This document shows, in pieces, positions 45,204 to 53,939 of a stretch of 64,000 nt of DNA. A program made the translations under genes and the position numbers. The notes under the pieces are model-generated. The model saw nothing but the letters and a program-made list of their open reading frames with translations, was not told the origin of the DNA and did not search any database. The number at the start of each line of letters is the position of its first letter. Positions within the stretch are counted from its first letter, which is position 1. Origin of the DNA: Psychrobacter glacincola (lineage in GTDB: Bacteria; Pseudomonadota; Gammaproteobacteria; Pseudomonadales; Moraxellaceae); assembly GCF_904846075.1 (NCBI RefSeq), contig NZ_CAJGZH010000002.1, forward strand, positions 930,001 through 994,000, read 5' to 3'.

Positions 45204-46853
45204 ATGATTATGGCTGATGACAAAAATAAAAGCACACAAGCCGAAAGGCTGGTACAGCTACGTCGTGATAAAGGGCTGACTGCTGAGCAATTAGCACAAG
45301 CCATGACTGCAGCAGGCGCAAAAGTCAGTCGCGGTGCTATCTCGAATTGGGAGCGTGGCACCAATGGTATTGTGTCATCTAAACTACCAACGCTAGCACA
45401 CATTTTAGGCTGCAGCGAAGGCTATCTGTTACGCGGCGAACTAAAAAACGACAGTGATAATAATAAAGAGGTGAGTAAGAGCGCTCATTCTCATAACAAA
45501 AACAGTCAAAGTACGGCACCCGCTCAAGCTGATAAGATACATGAATCACAAGCCAATCAAACGACTACAACTCCTACTATAGATACAAACTCACAAAACA
45601 ACCCTATGAGTGGTCACGCTATGAACACAATAAAAAAATCGGATAAATTGCAAAATGTTTGCTACGACATTCGAGGCCCGCTATTACAAACAGCCAATAA
45701 GATGGAAGCAGAAGGCAAACGTATATTAAAGCTGAACGTCGGTAACCCAGCCCCCTTTGGTTTAGAAGCCCCGCATGAGATTTTGCGCGATGTGGCAATG
45801 AATTTACCAGACGCGACCGGCTATTCCGACTCGCAAGGGATTTTTTCAGCGCGTAAAGCCGTCCTACAATACTACCAATCAAAAGGGTTGCTATCGGCAG
45901 TTGATGTTCGTGACGTCTATTTAGGCAACGGAGTTTCTGAGCTGATTGTAATGACCATGCAGGCCTTGATGAATGATGGTGACGAAGTGCTTATTCCAAT
46001 GCCAGACTACCCGCTTTGGACGGCAGCGGCGAACCTAGCTGGCGGCACAGCGGTACATTATCGCTGTAATGAAGACGATAATTGGCATCCTGATATCGAA
46101 GATATTAAATCTAAAATCACCTCTAAAACCAAAGGTATCGTGGTGATTAACCCTAATAATCCAACAGGTTCGCTTTATAGTGATGAATTGCTGAAACAAA
46201 TTATTGAGGTCGCTAAAGCGCATGATTTAATCATCATGGCCGATGAAATTTATGATCGTATTCTTTATGATGATATGGTACACACCCCAATGAGTACGTT
46301 GACTGATGATGTGCTGGTACTCTCATATAATGGATTATCAAAATCGCATCGTATCGCGGGATTCCGGGCAGGTTGGATGATGGTGTCTGGCAAAAAACAC
46401 CATGCCACTGACTTTATCGAAGGCTTGGACATGTTAGCGTCTATGCGCTTGTGTTCCAACGTCCAAGGTCAGTATGCCATTCAAACGGCGATGGGTGGCT
46501 ATCAAAGCATGAAAGAGCTCACGTCAGAGCGTGGGCGCTTATATAAGCAGCGTGAAATGGCCGTGTCACGACTTAATGCGATCAAAGGTATCTCTTGTAC
46601 CATGCCACAAGGCGCGTTTTATTGCTTTCCAAAGATGGATCCTGATGTTTACCCTATCGAAGATGATATGGCATTTATGATGGATTTGCTTGTTGAAGAA
46701 AATGTCTTAATGGTGCAAGGAACAGGCTTTAACTGGGATAAACCCGATCATTTCCGCTTGGTGTTTTTGCCAAACCTACATGATTTAGAGGATGCCATGG
46801 ACCGCTTGGATCGCTTCTTTGCCAAAAAGCGCAAACAATTTGGTACCGAATAA
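45204..46853 (+). CDS. XRE-type HTH domain fused to AlaA-like aminotransferase
   Basis: 549 aa. Residues about 12-75 form a Cro/CI-type helix-turn-helix: AERLVQLRRDKGLTAEQLAQAMTAAG, GAISNWERGTNGI and a closing LPTLAHILGCSEGYLL. A polar Asn/Ser/Gln-rich linker (about 80-145) leads to a class I aminotransferase of the alanine/valine-pyruvate (AlaA) type: LKLNVGNPAPFGLEAPHEIL, VINPNNPTGSLY, ADEIYDRILYDD and the PLP Lys380 in NGLSKSHRIAGFRAGW. All catalytic motifs are intact. It is probably an enzyme that also binds DNA, or a PLP-sensing regulator. The order differs from MocR/GntR proteins, which have a winged helix. Start: ATG at 45204 or 45210. Confidence 0.9.
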   Translation: MIMADDKNKSTQAERLVQLRRDKGLTAEQLAQAMTAAGAKVSRGAISNWERGTNGIVSSKLPTLAHILGCSEGYLLRGELKNDSDNNKEVSKSAHSHNKNSQSTAPAQADKIHESQANQTTTTPTIDTNSQNNPMSGHAMNTIKKSDKLQNVCYDIRGPLLQTANKMEAEGKRILKLNVGNPAPFGLEAPHEILRDVAMNLPDATGYSDSQGIFSARKAVLQYYQSKGLLSAVDVRDVYLGNGVSELIVMTMQALMNDGDEVLIPMPDYPLWTAAANLAGGTAVHYRCNEDDNWHPDIEDIKSKITSKTKGIVVINPNNPTGSLYSDELLKQIIEVAKAHDLIIMADEIYDRILYDDMVHTPMSTLTDDVLVLSYNGLSKSHRIAGFRAGWMMVSGKKHHATDFIEGLDMLASMRLCSNVQGQYAIQTAMGGYQSMKELTSERGRLYKQREMAVSRLNAIKGISCTMPQGAFYCFPKMDPDVYPIEDDMAFMMDLLVEENVLMVQGTGFNWDKPDHFRLVFLPNLHDLEDAMDRLDRFFAKKRKQFGTE

Positions 46854-46868
46854 ACCTTAATTTGACAT

Positions 46869-46908
46869 AAAAAAACGCTTATCGGCATGATGCTGATAAG
46901 CGTTTTTT
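46869..46908. terminator. bidirectional terminator
   Basis: A 9-bp stem (ACGCTTATC with GATAAGCGT), a 10-nt loop, an A-run on the left and a T-run on the right. It lies between the convergent aminotransferase and phosphate-transporter genes and serves both. Confidence 0.9.
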
Positions 46909-46960
46909 ATTTGAAATGTGCTTATAAATAACGTTAAATAAGACTTAATAAGCGTACGTG

Positions 46961-48568
46961 TTAAAAAATATTGACCAAAATAATATAACTGATGGCAGAC
47001 ATTGCCGCTGCTGCAGGAAGAGTAATGATCCATGCCAAACCGATAGGTTTCATCAACGCCCAATTGGTGTCTCTATTGACGATACCGATACCCAGTACTG
47101 CACCGACCAAGGTATGCGTGCTTGATACGGGCAGACCCATGGTTGACGCGCCCATTACCACTGCAGCCGCAGCCAATTCAGCTGAAAAACCAGAAGCGGG
47201 ATGCATTTTTGCCAAGTTGGTACCAACCGTTTGAATAACTTCTTTACCAATGAACCAAAGACCAACGATAAGCGCAACACCAAAGGTCAGCATAACCGCA
47301 GGCGGTACAGCGGCTTCAGTCGCAATGCTATTGGTACGGATAACATCCATAATCGCGGCGAAAGGACCGACTGCATTGGCAATATCGTTTGAGCCATGGC
47401 TAAAGGCAAAAGCAGAGGCGGTAAAGACTTGCATCCAGCTAAACATAATAAACGTCGCTTTGGTCAAATCCTCTTTATGTTTACCGCGGATACTCTTGGT
47501 ATAGATAAAGGTCGCAAGCCACACTAGCGCCGCGATCATACCCATGATTAAAAAGCCTTGCAGCGTCGTCATGCCATTATTGACATTCTTTAGCCCCTTA
47601 AAGATGACCAAAGAGGCCATGACCGCACCGCCTGCAGCCGCAATGATAGGCACCCATTGCTTCAACGCTTTTAGCGTATCAAGGTTGCTGCGTTCATTTT
47701 CAATCTCATAAAGCTGTTTATAGTAGTCAGTCTCTAAATCTTCAACATCGCAATCATCATCTTTGTAGATTTCTTGATCACGTAACATCGCTGACGTATA
47801 AGCCAACTGTTCTGATTCTGTTAAACCGTCCAAAAATTCTTTGTGGTTTTGTTTTAAGGTTTTTTTGTCGCCTTTCAAAGTCGCAATGTGCGCCTCTGTT
47901 CTATCATTATACTCAATGATGTTTTTCTTAATCTGTCCATATAATACATAGGACAAAACGCCGCCCAATAGCGGTGATAATACCCAAGAAATCGCGATGG
48001 TGCCAATCGTACTCCAATTCACCGTTGATAATGCCATTTCAGTACCACCTAACGTGATACCTAATACAACAGAGCTACCAACAACGCCGCCAATAATAGC
48101 GTGCGTGGTCGAAACGGGCAGACCTTTTTTAGTGGCAAATAATAGCCAAAATGCGGCAGCGATGAGCGCTGACAGCATGACATAAATGAATTGGTTGGGC
48201 GTTACTGAAAGACCATCTAAATCGACAATGCCGCTTCGAATGGTATCGGTGACTTCACCACCTGCCAGTACGGCTCCGGACACTTCAAATATCGCTGCGA
48301 TACCCAGTGCCTGCGGGATAGTCAACGTCCCTGCACCTACTGAGGTACCAAAGGAGTTGGCGACATCGTTACCACCAATATTGAATGCCATAAAGACACC
48401 AAAAGCAGTGGCCACAATAAATAGCGTCGTCTGTTGACGCATCGTGTAATCTAGACCCCACCACAAAAAGTAGGCGGTCATCGCAATCAGTAAAATGGCA
48501 AAAAATAGATTTATTCTCATAGAACCGACTGATTTGGCTGGCTCTGTAGAACTGTTGCTAATACCCAT
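46961..48568 (-). CDS. PiT-family inorganic phosphate transporter
   Basis: 535 aa inner-membrane symporter of the PHO4/PiT family, which imports metal-phosphate with protons (or sodium). The duplicated signature is present in both halves: GNDVANSFGTSVGAGTLT near residue 65, and SHGSNDIANAVGPFAAI near residue 395. GLPVSTTHAIIGG and GLPVSSTHTLVG repeat likewise. A cytoplasmic loop of roughly 100 residues, rich in charged amino acids (about 215-310), separates the halves. The start at 48568 is supported by AGGA 11 nt upstream. No PhoU/DUF47 partner gene is beside it. It is monocistronic, with a terminator at its end. Confidence 0.93.
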   Translation of the reverse strand: MGISNSSTEPAKSVGSMRINLFFAILLIAMTAYFLWWGLDYTMRQQTTLFIVATAFGVFMAFNIGGNDVANSFGTSVGAGTLTIPQALGIAAIFEVSGAVLAGGEVTDTIRSGIVDLDGLSVTPNQFIYVMLSALIAAAFWLLFATKKGLPVSTTHAIIGGVVGSSVVLGITLGGTEMALSTVNWSTIGTIAISWVLSPLLGGVLSYVLYGQIKKNIIEYNDRTEAHIATLKGDKKTLKQNHKEFLDGLTESEQLAYTSAMLRDQEIYKDDDCDVEDLETDYYKQLYEIENERSNLDTLKALKQWVPIIAAAGGAVMASLVIFKGLKNVNNGMTTLQGFLIMGMIAALVWLATFIYTKSIRGKHKEDLTKATFIMFSWMQVFTASAFAFSHGSNDIANAVGPFAAIMDVIRTNSIATEAAVPPAVMLTFGVALIVGLWFIGKEVIQTVGTNLAKMHPASGFSAELAAAAVVMGASTMGLPVSSTHTLVGAVLGIGIVNRDTNWALMKPIGLAWIITLPAAAAMSAISYIILVNIF

Positions 48569-48949
48569 ACGTTGATACGTCCTGCGTAAGCTGATTGAAA
48601 TTATAGGCGGTTGATGACATTGCGCGGCTATTAATAATGCTCGTGATAGCTTCTAACATTAAGATAACGTATATGAAACGCGCAATATGCTTGCTAAAAA
48701 ACGGTTTTTCTTACTGCTATCTTGGTGCTCTACCCTAGCGCTTAGCTTTTATTTACTCGTATTTCATCTTACGTAAAGGCAGTAAATAAGGTAAAACACA
48801 TCACTCAATATGTCACAAAGCCGCAAGGAATATTGCCAAATCGTCTGATTACAGCAGCTTGCGGCTTAGAGATGTCGTAGTAATAATTTTGGTTCTAATA
48901 ACTGCTATTGTAAGAACCTTTGCCAAACTTATTAATCAGAGTGATTAAA

Positions 48950-49135
48950 ATGTCTGTGTCAAAGGATAAAACACGCTACTCACTCAGTGAGTTTCGTGCA
49001 CAGCAGGAACTATTACGCGCCCATTATATTAAATATAAGCGCATAATGCATGATGATATTGCAAGATTTGTAACTGCCAGCAGATGCGTTAGAAAACATC
49101 CTGCTGTAACGCCGCATTATACTCTCTTTCCCTGA
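48950..49135 (+). CDS. short ORF of uncertain status
   Basis: 61 codons from the ATG at 48950 (the open frame starts at 48920). The product is basic and polar (MSVSKDKTRYSLSEFRAQQELL, then KYKRIMHDDIARFVTASR), without membrane segments. The ribosome site is weak, and no family is recognised. The rest of the 638-bp gap 48569-49206 between phosphate transporter and pap shows no RNA gene, repeat or strong terminator that I can identify. Confidence 0.3.
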   Translation: MSVSKDKTRYSLSEFRAQQELLRAHYIKYKRIMHDDIARFVTASRCVRKHPAVTPHYTLFP

Positions 49136-49206
49136 ATTTATTTAACGTTAAATATATAATTATGGCGCTTTGTAACCAGCTACCTAATTGAATGACCAAT
49201 CACATA

Positions 49207-50862
49207 TCAGCTGCCACACACCGCTGATAGTTGCTTAATCGCATGATGTAAAACATCCAAACGTGCTTGACGCTTCTCATTGGTCGCGATGACACACCAC
49301 GGTGCGTACTCTGTATCGGTACGTGCCAGCATATCCGCCGCAGACTGCACATAATCCGACCATTTATCACGGTTACGCCAGTCATCGTCCGTCAGCTTAA
49401 ACTGCTTGTGCGGTGTCTCCTGACGTGCCTCAAAACGTTTAAGCTGTTCTTTTTTATCGATAGCCAACCAGTATTTGATAACGATTGTCCCCGCCGCGGC
49501 TAAATCCGCCTCAAAACGATTGATTTCATCGTAAGCACGCTGCCATTCCTCATCCGTGGCAAAACCCTCAATGCGCTCAACCAAAACGCGCCCATACCAA
49601 GTCCGATCAAAAATGGCAATACGGCTAATACGGTCGGTTTGCTCGTTCGGAAGTTTGGTCCAAAAACGCCATAGATAAGGATGTTGCAGCTCATATAACA
49701 TTGGCGCACTGATATTATAAATTTGATACTCGCGTGGGTCGAGCGGCGCAACCAACCTTTTGATTGCGCCACCTTTGCCAGCAGCGTCCATTCCTTCAAA
49801 GGCAAAAACGATATGACGCCCTTTGCGCGCACGCAGCAACTGGGCAAGGCGAACTTGTTTTTCTACCAACGCATCACGGTAGTCCGACTTATCAATCTCT
49901 GCCTCATCGATATCTTTTAAACATTTAGGAATTTTTACAGGTTCAAACCTTGCTGATTTGAGTGCTTGCTGAGCTTGCTTCTTAGCCTTCGATTTATCAG
50001 AGGTGTTTACTGTATTTCTTTTACTACTCATTAGCGCGGTTTGCATCGCTTGTAGCACTTCATGGCAAAAATGGTCAGCCGCATCTGACTTGTCATCACC
50101 ATCAATGATGATCCAATCATCTTGCTGGCGTAGCAGAACGGTAGCCACTTGATTAAAGGTTTCGATAACTTTTTTACTATTCCAGTCAATTTGGTATAAA
50201 AACTGCGGATCGGCTTCATCGTCATTCAGTCGCGCTTGCAACGTTTCAATATCCACATGGAACCAGCATTTAAGCAGTCGGGTTTGATTGGCAGCTAGGT
50301 CTTGTTCGAATGCTTGTAGCTTGATAAGCTGCTGCTGTAAATATGCTTGCCATTGCGCAATCGGTAACGCTTTGTCTTTGGCAGACTTGTCATTGTCTGA
50401 CGTTGCCATACGCATGACGTTATAAAGCAAGTCCGCATACCAGTTGCCAAAATAAACCATCACATCGCCATGACGGGGTAATGCCTTAGTATGTGCCTGC
50501 CAAATCGGCTGATACGCTAAGGGACAATCACCAACGGTTGCCTCAACTTTAAGTAGTCGAGGATCTACCCATTGGCGCAATTGCTTGACAGCAGTGCCCT
50601 TGCCTGCCTGCTCCATACCATTGACCAATACCAATAGCCCTGTTGGTTTATTGAGGGTTGGTGGCGTCTGTTGCCGCGTTGCTCGTAGAGCATATTGGGC
50701 GGTGACCAGTGCCAATCTCAGTGCATTTTTGTCCATAGAAAACTGGCTCAGGGGATTGGGAGTTAAGCGTTCATCGACAATCTGCTCACTAAATCGTGCA
50801 CTTAGCGCTTGTGGTGCGGTGGATTCAGTCGTCTTATTATTTTGTCTCATAACTGTCATCAT
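49207..50862 (-). CDS. pap: polyphosphate:AMP phosphotransferase, PPK2 class II
   Basis: 551 aa with two fused PPK2 domains. It transfers phosphate from polyphosphate to AMP, giving ADP. The N-terminal domain has a P-loop GMEQAGKGTA near residue 77, and the C-terminal domain has GMDAAGKGGAIKRL near residue 350, followed by FDRTWYGRVLVERIEGF and WLAIDKKEQLKRFEARQETPHKQFKLT. In this class the C-terminal domain is catalytic, and Acinetobacter johnsonii Pap is the model. Two ATG runs, at 50862 and 50850, share one AGGA site, and the second has the better spacing. The phosphate transporter 0.6 kb away on the same strand is a loose functional neighbour. Confidence 0.93.
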   Translation of the reverse strand: MMTVMRQNNKTTESTAPQALSARFSEQIVDERLTPNPLSQFSMDKNALRLALVTAQYALRATRQQTPPTLNKPTGLLVLVNGMEQAGKGTAVKQLRQWVDPRLLKVEATVGDCPLAYQPIWQAHTKALPRHGDVMVYFGNWYADLLYNVMRMATSDNDKSAKDKALPIAQWQAYLQQQLIKLQAFEQDLAANQTRLLKCWFHVDIETLQARLNDDEADPQFLYQIDWNSKKVIETFNQVATVLLRQQDDWIIIDGDDKSDAADHFCHEVLQAMQTALMSSKRNTVNTSDKSKAKKQAQQALKSARFEPVKIPKCLKDIDEAEIDKSDYRDALVEKQVRLAQLLRARKGRHIVFAFEGMDAAGKGGAIKRLVAPLDPREYQIYNISAPMLYELQHPYLWRFWTKLPNEQTDRISRIAIFDRTWYGRVLVERIEGFATDEEWQRAYDEINRFEADLAAAGTIVIKYWLAIDKKEQLKRFEARQETPHKQFKLTDDDWRNRDKWSDYVQSAADMLARTDTEYAPWCVIATNEKRQARLDVLHHAIKQLSAVCGS

Positions 50863-51103
50863 CCTATGATTGAAAGCGTGTTAGTGTCATCATAGCATTG
50901 CAGCAATTCGGTAAATAACGCTGCTATGTAACAGTTTGACATTTGTATTCTGCTTTATTTTCTTTTAAGGTGAACACAATCTCAGACACATGCTGTAATC
51001 ACGCTCTATAAATACAAAAACCAAAAGTATAAAACACGGTTTATCCTGAGCCTTTTATTCGCAACCTTTTAACCCTCTTTACTTTTATGCAGGTTTACTG
51101 ACC

Positions 51104-51814
51104 ATGGCCTCTTTAGCCGATTTACAACAACATTTGAACCGTTTTTGGGCACTGCCTTATCATGAAAATTTACCATTAAACGATAAACTCAGCGAGGTGC
51201 AAGCTTGGCAACGAGATCGTATTCAGAACACTCATAAAGACTTGTTTGAACAACCTCAAAATCAATTAATGGCAGATTATTTTTTGACACAATTGTATGG
51301 CGGCGATGAGTTTAAATTGTTGGCCAGACAGTTAGAACGTATTGTGCCTAAAGCACAAAAAGTCGAGCGTTTTGCGCCAGCAGCGGCTTTAGAAACCGGC
51401 AGCATGGCGATACAAGCCGCTATCTTAGCGATAGAGCTGGATTTACATCTAGCAGAATGGCTATTGTCTCAAGATTTGGCTGTTAATGAAGACAACATGC
51501 TGACCGCCTATCGCGTAGTCAACGAAGCCGACACCAGACGTATCCAAATTGGTCACTTAAAAGAGGTGTGCTATCGTACTGATAAATATATAAACTCTTT
51601 TATGTTGCAAAAAGCCTTTGCCTTGGCTAAAGGCACCGCCTACCGTTACAACTATCGACCTTTGTATGAATTTATAGATTCAGGCTTTAAAGCGATGAAA
51701 CCATTAAAAAGTGTCAGCGGCTTTATTGAACCGTTTTGTGAGCGTGAGCTTGAGATTATTGACCGTGTTCATGAGACGGATAATGGCGGTAAGCCAATGA
51801 CGTTTGGTGTATGA
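51104..51814 (+). CDS. FFLEELY-motif family protein
   Basis: 236 aa, soluble and helical. The motif YFLTQLYGGDEF (residues about 62-73) corresponds to the FFLEELY signature that names this uncharacterised gamma-proteobacterial family. Other conserved-looking parts are AAALETGSMAIQAAILAIELDLHLAEWL and the C-terminal EREIEIIDR-like ERELEIIDRVHE. It lies directly upstream of ubiE, ubiJ and ubiB on the same strand, 81 bp before the ubiE start, so it may be in their operon. No enzymatic motif; function unknown. Confidence 0.8.
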   Translation: MASLADLQQHLNRFWALPYHENLPLNDKLSEVQAWQRDRIQNTHKDLFEQPQNQLMADYFLTQLYGGDEFKLLARQLERIVPKAQKVERFAPAAALETGSMAIQAAILAIELDLHLAEWLLSQDLAVNEDNMLTAYRVVNEADTRRIQIGHLKEVCYRTDKYINSFMLQKAFALAKGTAYRYNYRPLYEFIDSGFKAMKPLKSVSGFIEPFCERELEIIDRVHETDNGGKPMTFGV

Positions 51815-51895
51815 TAGACGCATCATTTGCTTGGTTAGCTGCTATTTTATACCTTGCAAACCAATAATCATAAAAGTGAATCACAGGATAATGCT

Positions 51896-53020
51896 ATGAC
51901 CGATAACACCAATAACAACAACGCTCATCTCGATCAAAAACCTACCATCAATGGTCATTTACAAGATAAATTGGTCAGAGATAGCATCACCCACAATCAA
52001 AATATTACGTCACAAGTGCAAGCACGTCAAAGCTATGAAACTAATACCACGCTTAATACGGGTATTGATGCTGGCGTCGAAAACAGCAAGAGAAATGACT
52101 TTACACAAGTCCAAGACCTACCAACGGGAACGCCACAAGGCCAGCAAACCACTATGCCAAACCATACTACCAGCAGCAACACTGTAGATAATGCATCTGC
52201 ACAAACACAAACCGCCAAACAAACACTTTTTAATCAGCGTGATGATATCAATAATCCGCATACGCCTGATACCGATGGTAATGAAGAAACGCATTTTGGC
52301 TACAAGACTGTCAACAAGGCTGAAAAGCAAGCACGCGTTGCGGACGTATTTACCTCAGTTGCCAAAAAATACGACATCATGAACGACTTAATGTCATTTG
52401 GTATTCATCGCCTATGGAAGCGTTATGCCATTAGCTTATCAGGCGTGCGTGCGGGTCAACATGTGCTTGATATCGCTGGCGGTACGGGTGATTTGGCCAA
52501 AGTCTTTAGCCGTGAAGTCGGTAGAAATGGCCATGTGGTGTTATCAGATATCAATGCCGCCATGTTAGAAGTCGGTCGTGAACGCTTAATCAATGCTGGC
52601 TGCAATAACGTCGATTTTGTACTTGCCAATGCAGAAACACTCGCGCCATTCGATGACAATAGCTTTGATTTGGTCACTATCAGCTTTGGTCTACGTAATG
52701 TCACGGACAAAGACGCAGCGCTCAAATCGATGTATCGCGTGCTGAAGCCAGGTGGTCGTTTATTAATTTTGGAGTTCTCAAAACCTGTATTTGAGCCATT
52801 GTCTAAAGCCTATGATTTATACTCATTTACCGCCTTACCTATTATGGGCAAGCTGATTGCCAATGATTCTGAGAGTTATCAATACTTGGCCGAATCGATT
52901 CGTATGCATCCTGATCAACAGACGTTGAAACAAATGATGCAGCAAGCGGGCTTTGAAAATTGTGATTATCATAACTTAACGGCTGGTATTGTCGCTGTCC
53001 ATCGCGGCTTTAAAGCGTAA
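51896..53020 (+). CDS. ubiE: UbiE C-methyltransferase with long N-terminal extension
   Basis: 374 aa from the ATG at 51896 (AGGA site seven bases upstream; the frame is open from 51854). UbiE is the SAM-dependent C-methylase of ubiquinone and menaquinone synthesis. The catalytic part begins near residue 131 with [20 protein letters not shown], followed by SAM motif [53 protein letters not shown] and the C-terminal [13 protein letters not shown]. About 130 residues before it are Asn/Thr/Gln-rich with no known domain, whereas typical UbiE is about 250 aa. The extension looks translated, since it keeps an open frame and a good start. It is first of a ubi operon. Confidence 0.93.
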   Translation: MTDNTNNNNAHLDQKPTINGHLQDKLVRDSITHNQNITSQVQARQSYETNTTLNTGIDAGVENSKRNDFTQVQDLPTGTPQGQQTTMPNHTTSSNTVDNASAQTQTAKQTLFNQRDDINNPHTPDTDGNEETHFGYKTVNKAEKQARVADVFTSVAKKYDIMNDLMSFGIHRLWKRYAISLSGVRAGQHVLDIAGGTGDLAKVFSREVGRNGHVVLSDINAAMLEVGRERLINAGCNNVDFVLANAETLAPFDDNSFDLVTISFGLRNVTDKDAALKSMYRVLKPGGRLLILEFSKPVFEPLSKAYDLYSFTALPIMGKLIANDSESYQYLAESIRMHPDQQTLKQMMQQAGFENCDYHNLTAGIVAVHRGFKA

Positions 53021-53131
53021 GATTAAGTTAAAAACCATCGTAATAGACATGCCATCACGTAAAGTGGTGGCAACTGACCTTTACAAATGATGCGCTCTTT
53101 TAAGGCGCTCAACTGACTATGCGAGAGCCTT

Positions 53132-53836
53132 ATGCTGACTGTTCTACTTTTGGCGGGTGCCGAAAAGCTGATTAACCTTGCTATTGCGAGTGATGAAATT
53201 ACCAAATCAGGATTGGCACCGCTTGCTGGCAAAGTGTTGCGACTCAATATGGCCATGCCTGAGATTCGTTTGGATATTTTATTCACTCATGAGCGTTTGC
53301 GTTTTGAGCCGGTGACAACAGACAGCGTGTTTGAGCAAAGTGGCGCGATGAACGAGCACCAACAAGCCACTATGGAGCGCGCACGGATTGGTCATAGTCG
53401 CCCAGACTGTACCATTACTGTAGATAACCCAGCGCAACTGCTGAATCTGATGCGTGGCACTGAGGGCAACCTGCCTATCGCGGGTGATTACAAGGTACTC
53501 ATGCAGCTCAAACAACTGGTCGCAGGTTTCGACCCAGATGTTGCAGGACAGCTTGAGCCATTTATTGGTAAGCCGATGGCCAGTCAGTTACATCTACTTA
53601 TATCACAGCTAAAAGGTAGCTGGCGTCATAGTGCTAAACGCGCTTTTGACGATGTCAGCGACTGGGCTAATGAGGTGGCAGGTAATAGTGCTCCTGATCC
53701 TACCGAGGCAGCAGAAGTAAACGATCTTAAGCAGCAACTGTTAAAGCTGCGGGCTGATGTCGAACGTGAAGAGGCCAAACTTGCTGCTATCAAAGATGAA
53801 CAGGCACGTTTTCTCAATAACTCATTTCATCAATAA
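53132..53836 (+). CDS. ubiJ: ubiquinone biosynthesis accessory factor UbiJ
   Basis: 234 aa. UbiJ is an SCP2-domain lipid-binding protein that, with UbiK, organises the soluble Ubi complex. The N-terminal SCP2-like domain includes LNMAMPEIRLDILFTHERL and CTITVDNPAQLLNLM. FDPDVAGQLEPFIGKPMASQL and a C-terminal coiled coil (EVNDLKQQLLKLRADVEREEAKLAAI) complete the family pattern. It lies between ubiE and ubiB, the usual gene order ubiE-ubiJ-ubiB of gamma-proteobacteria. The segment of about 25 residues between the SCP2 strands (EQSGAMNEHQQATMERARIGH) is a local expansion. Confidence 0.9.
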   Translation: MLTVLLLAGAEKLINLAIASDEITKSGLAPLAGKVLRLNMAMPEIRLDILFTHERLRFEPVTTDSVFEQSGAMNEHQQATMERARIGHSRPDCTITVDNPAQLLNLMRGTEGNLPIAGDYKVLMQLKQLVAGFDPDVAGQLEPFIGKPMASQLHLLISQLKGSWRHSAKRAFDDVSDWANEVAGNSAPDPTEAAEVNDLKQQLLKLRADVEREEAKLAAIKDEQARFLNNSFHQ

Positions 53837-53939
53837 TTGTTGTCATCGATGATCGCTAAATCCTATTATCGACAGCACAGTTTATAAATAAGTGCAGTGC
53901 CCACCCTATTTTCGACTTTCTTTAGAGTACCCATACCTC

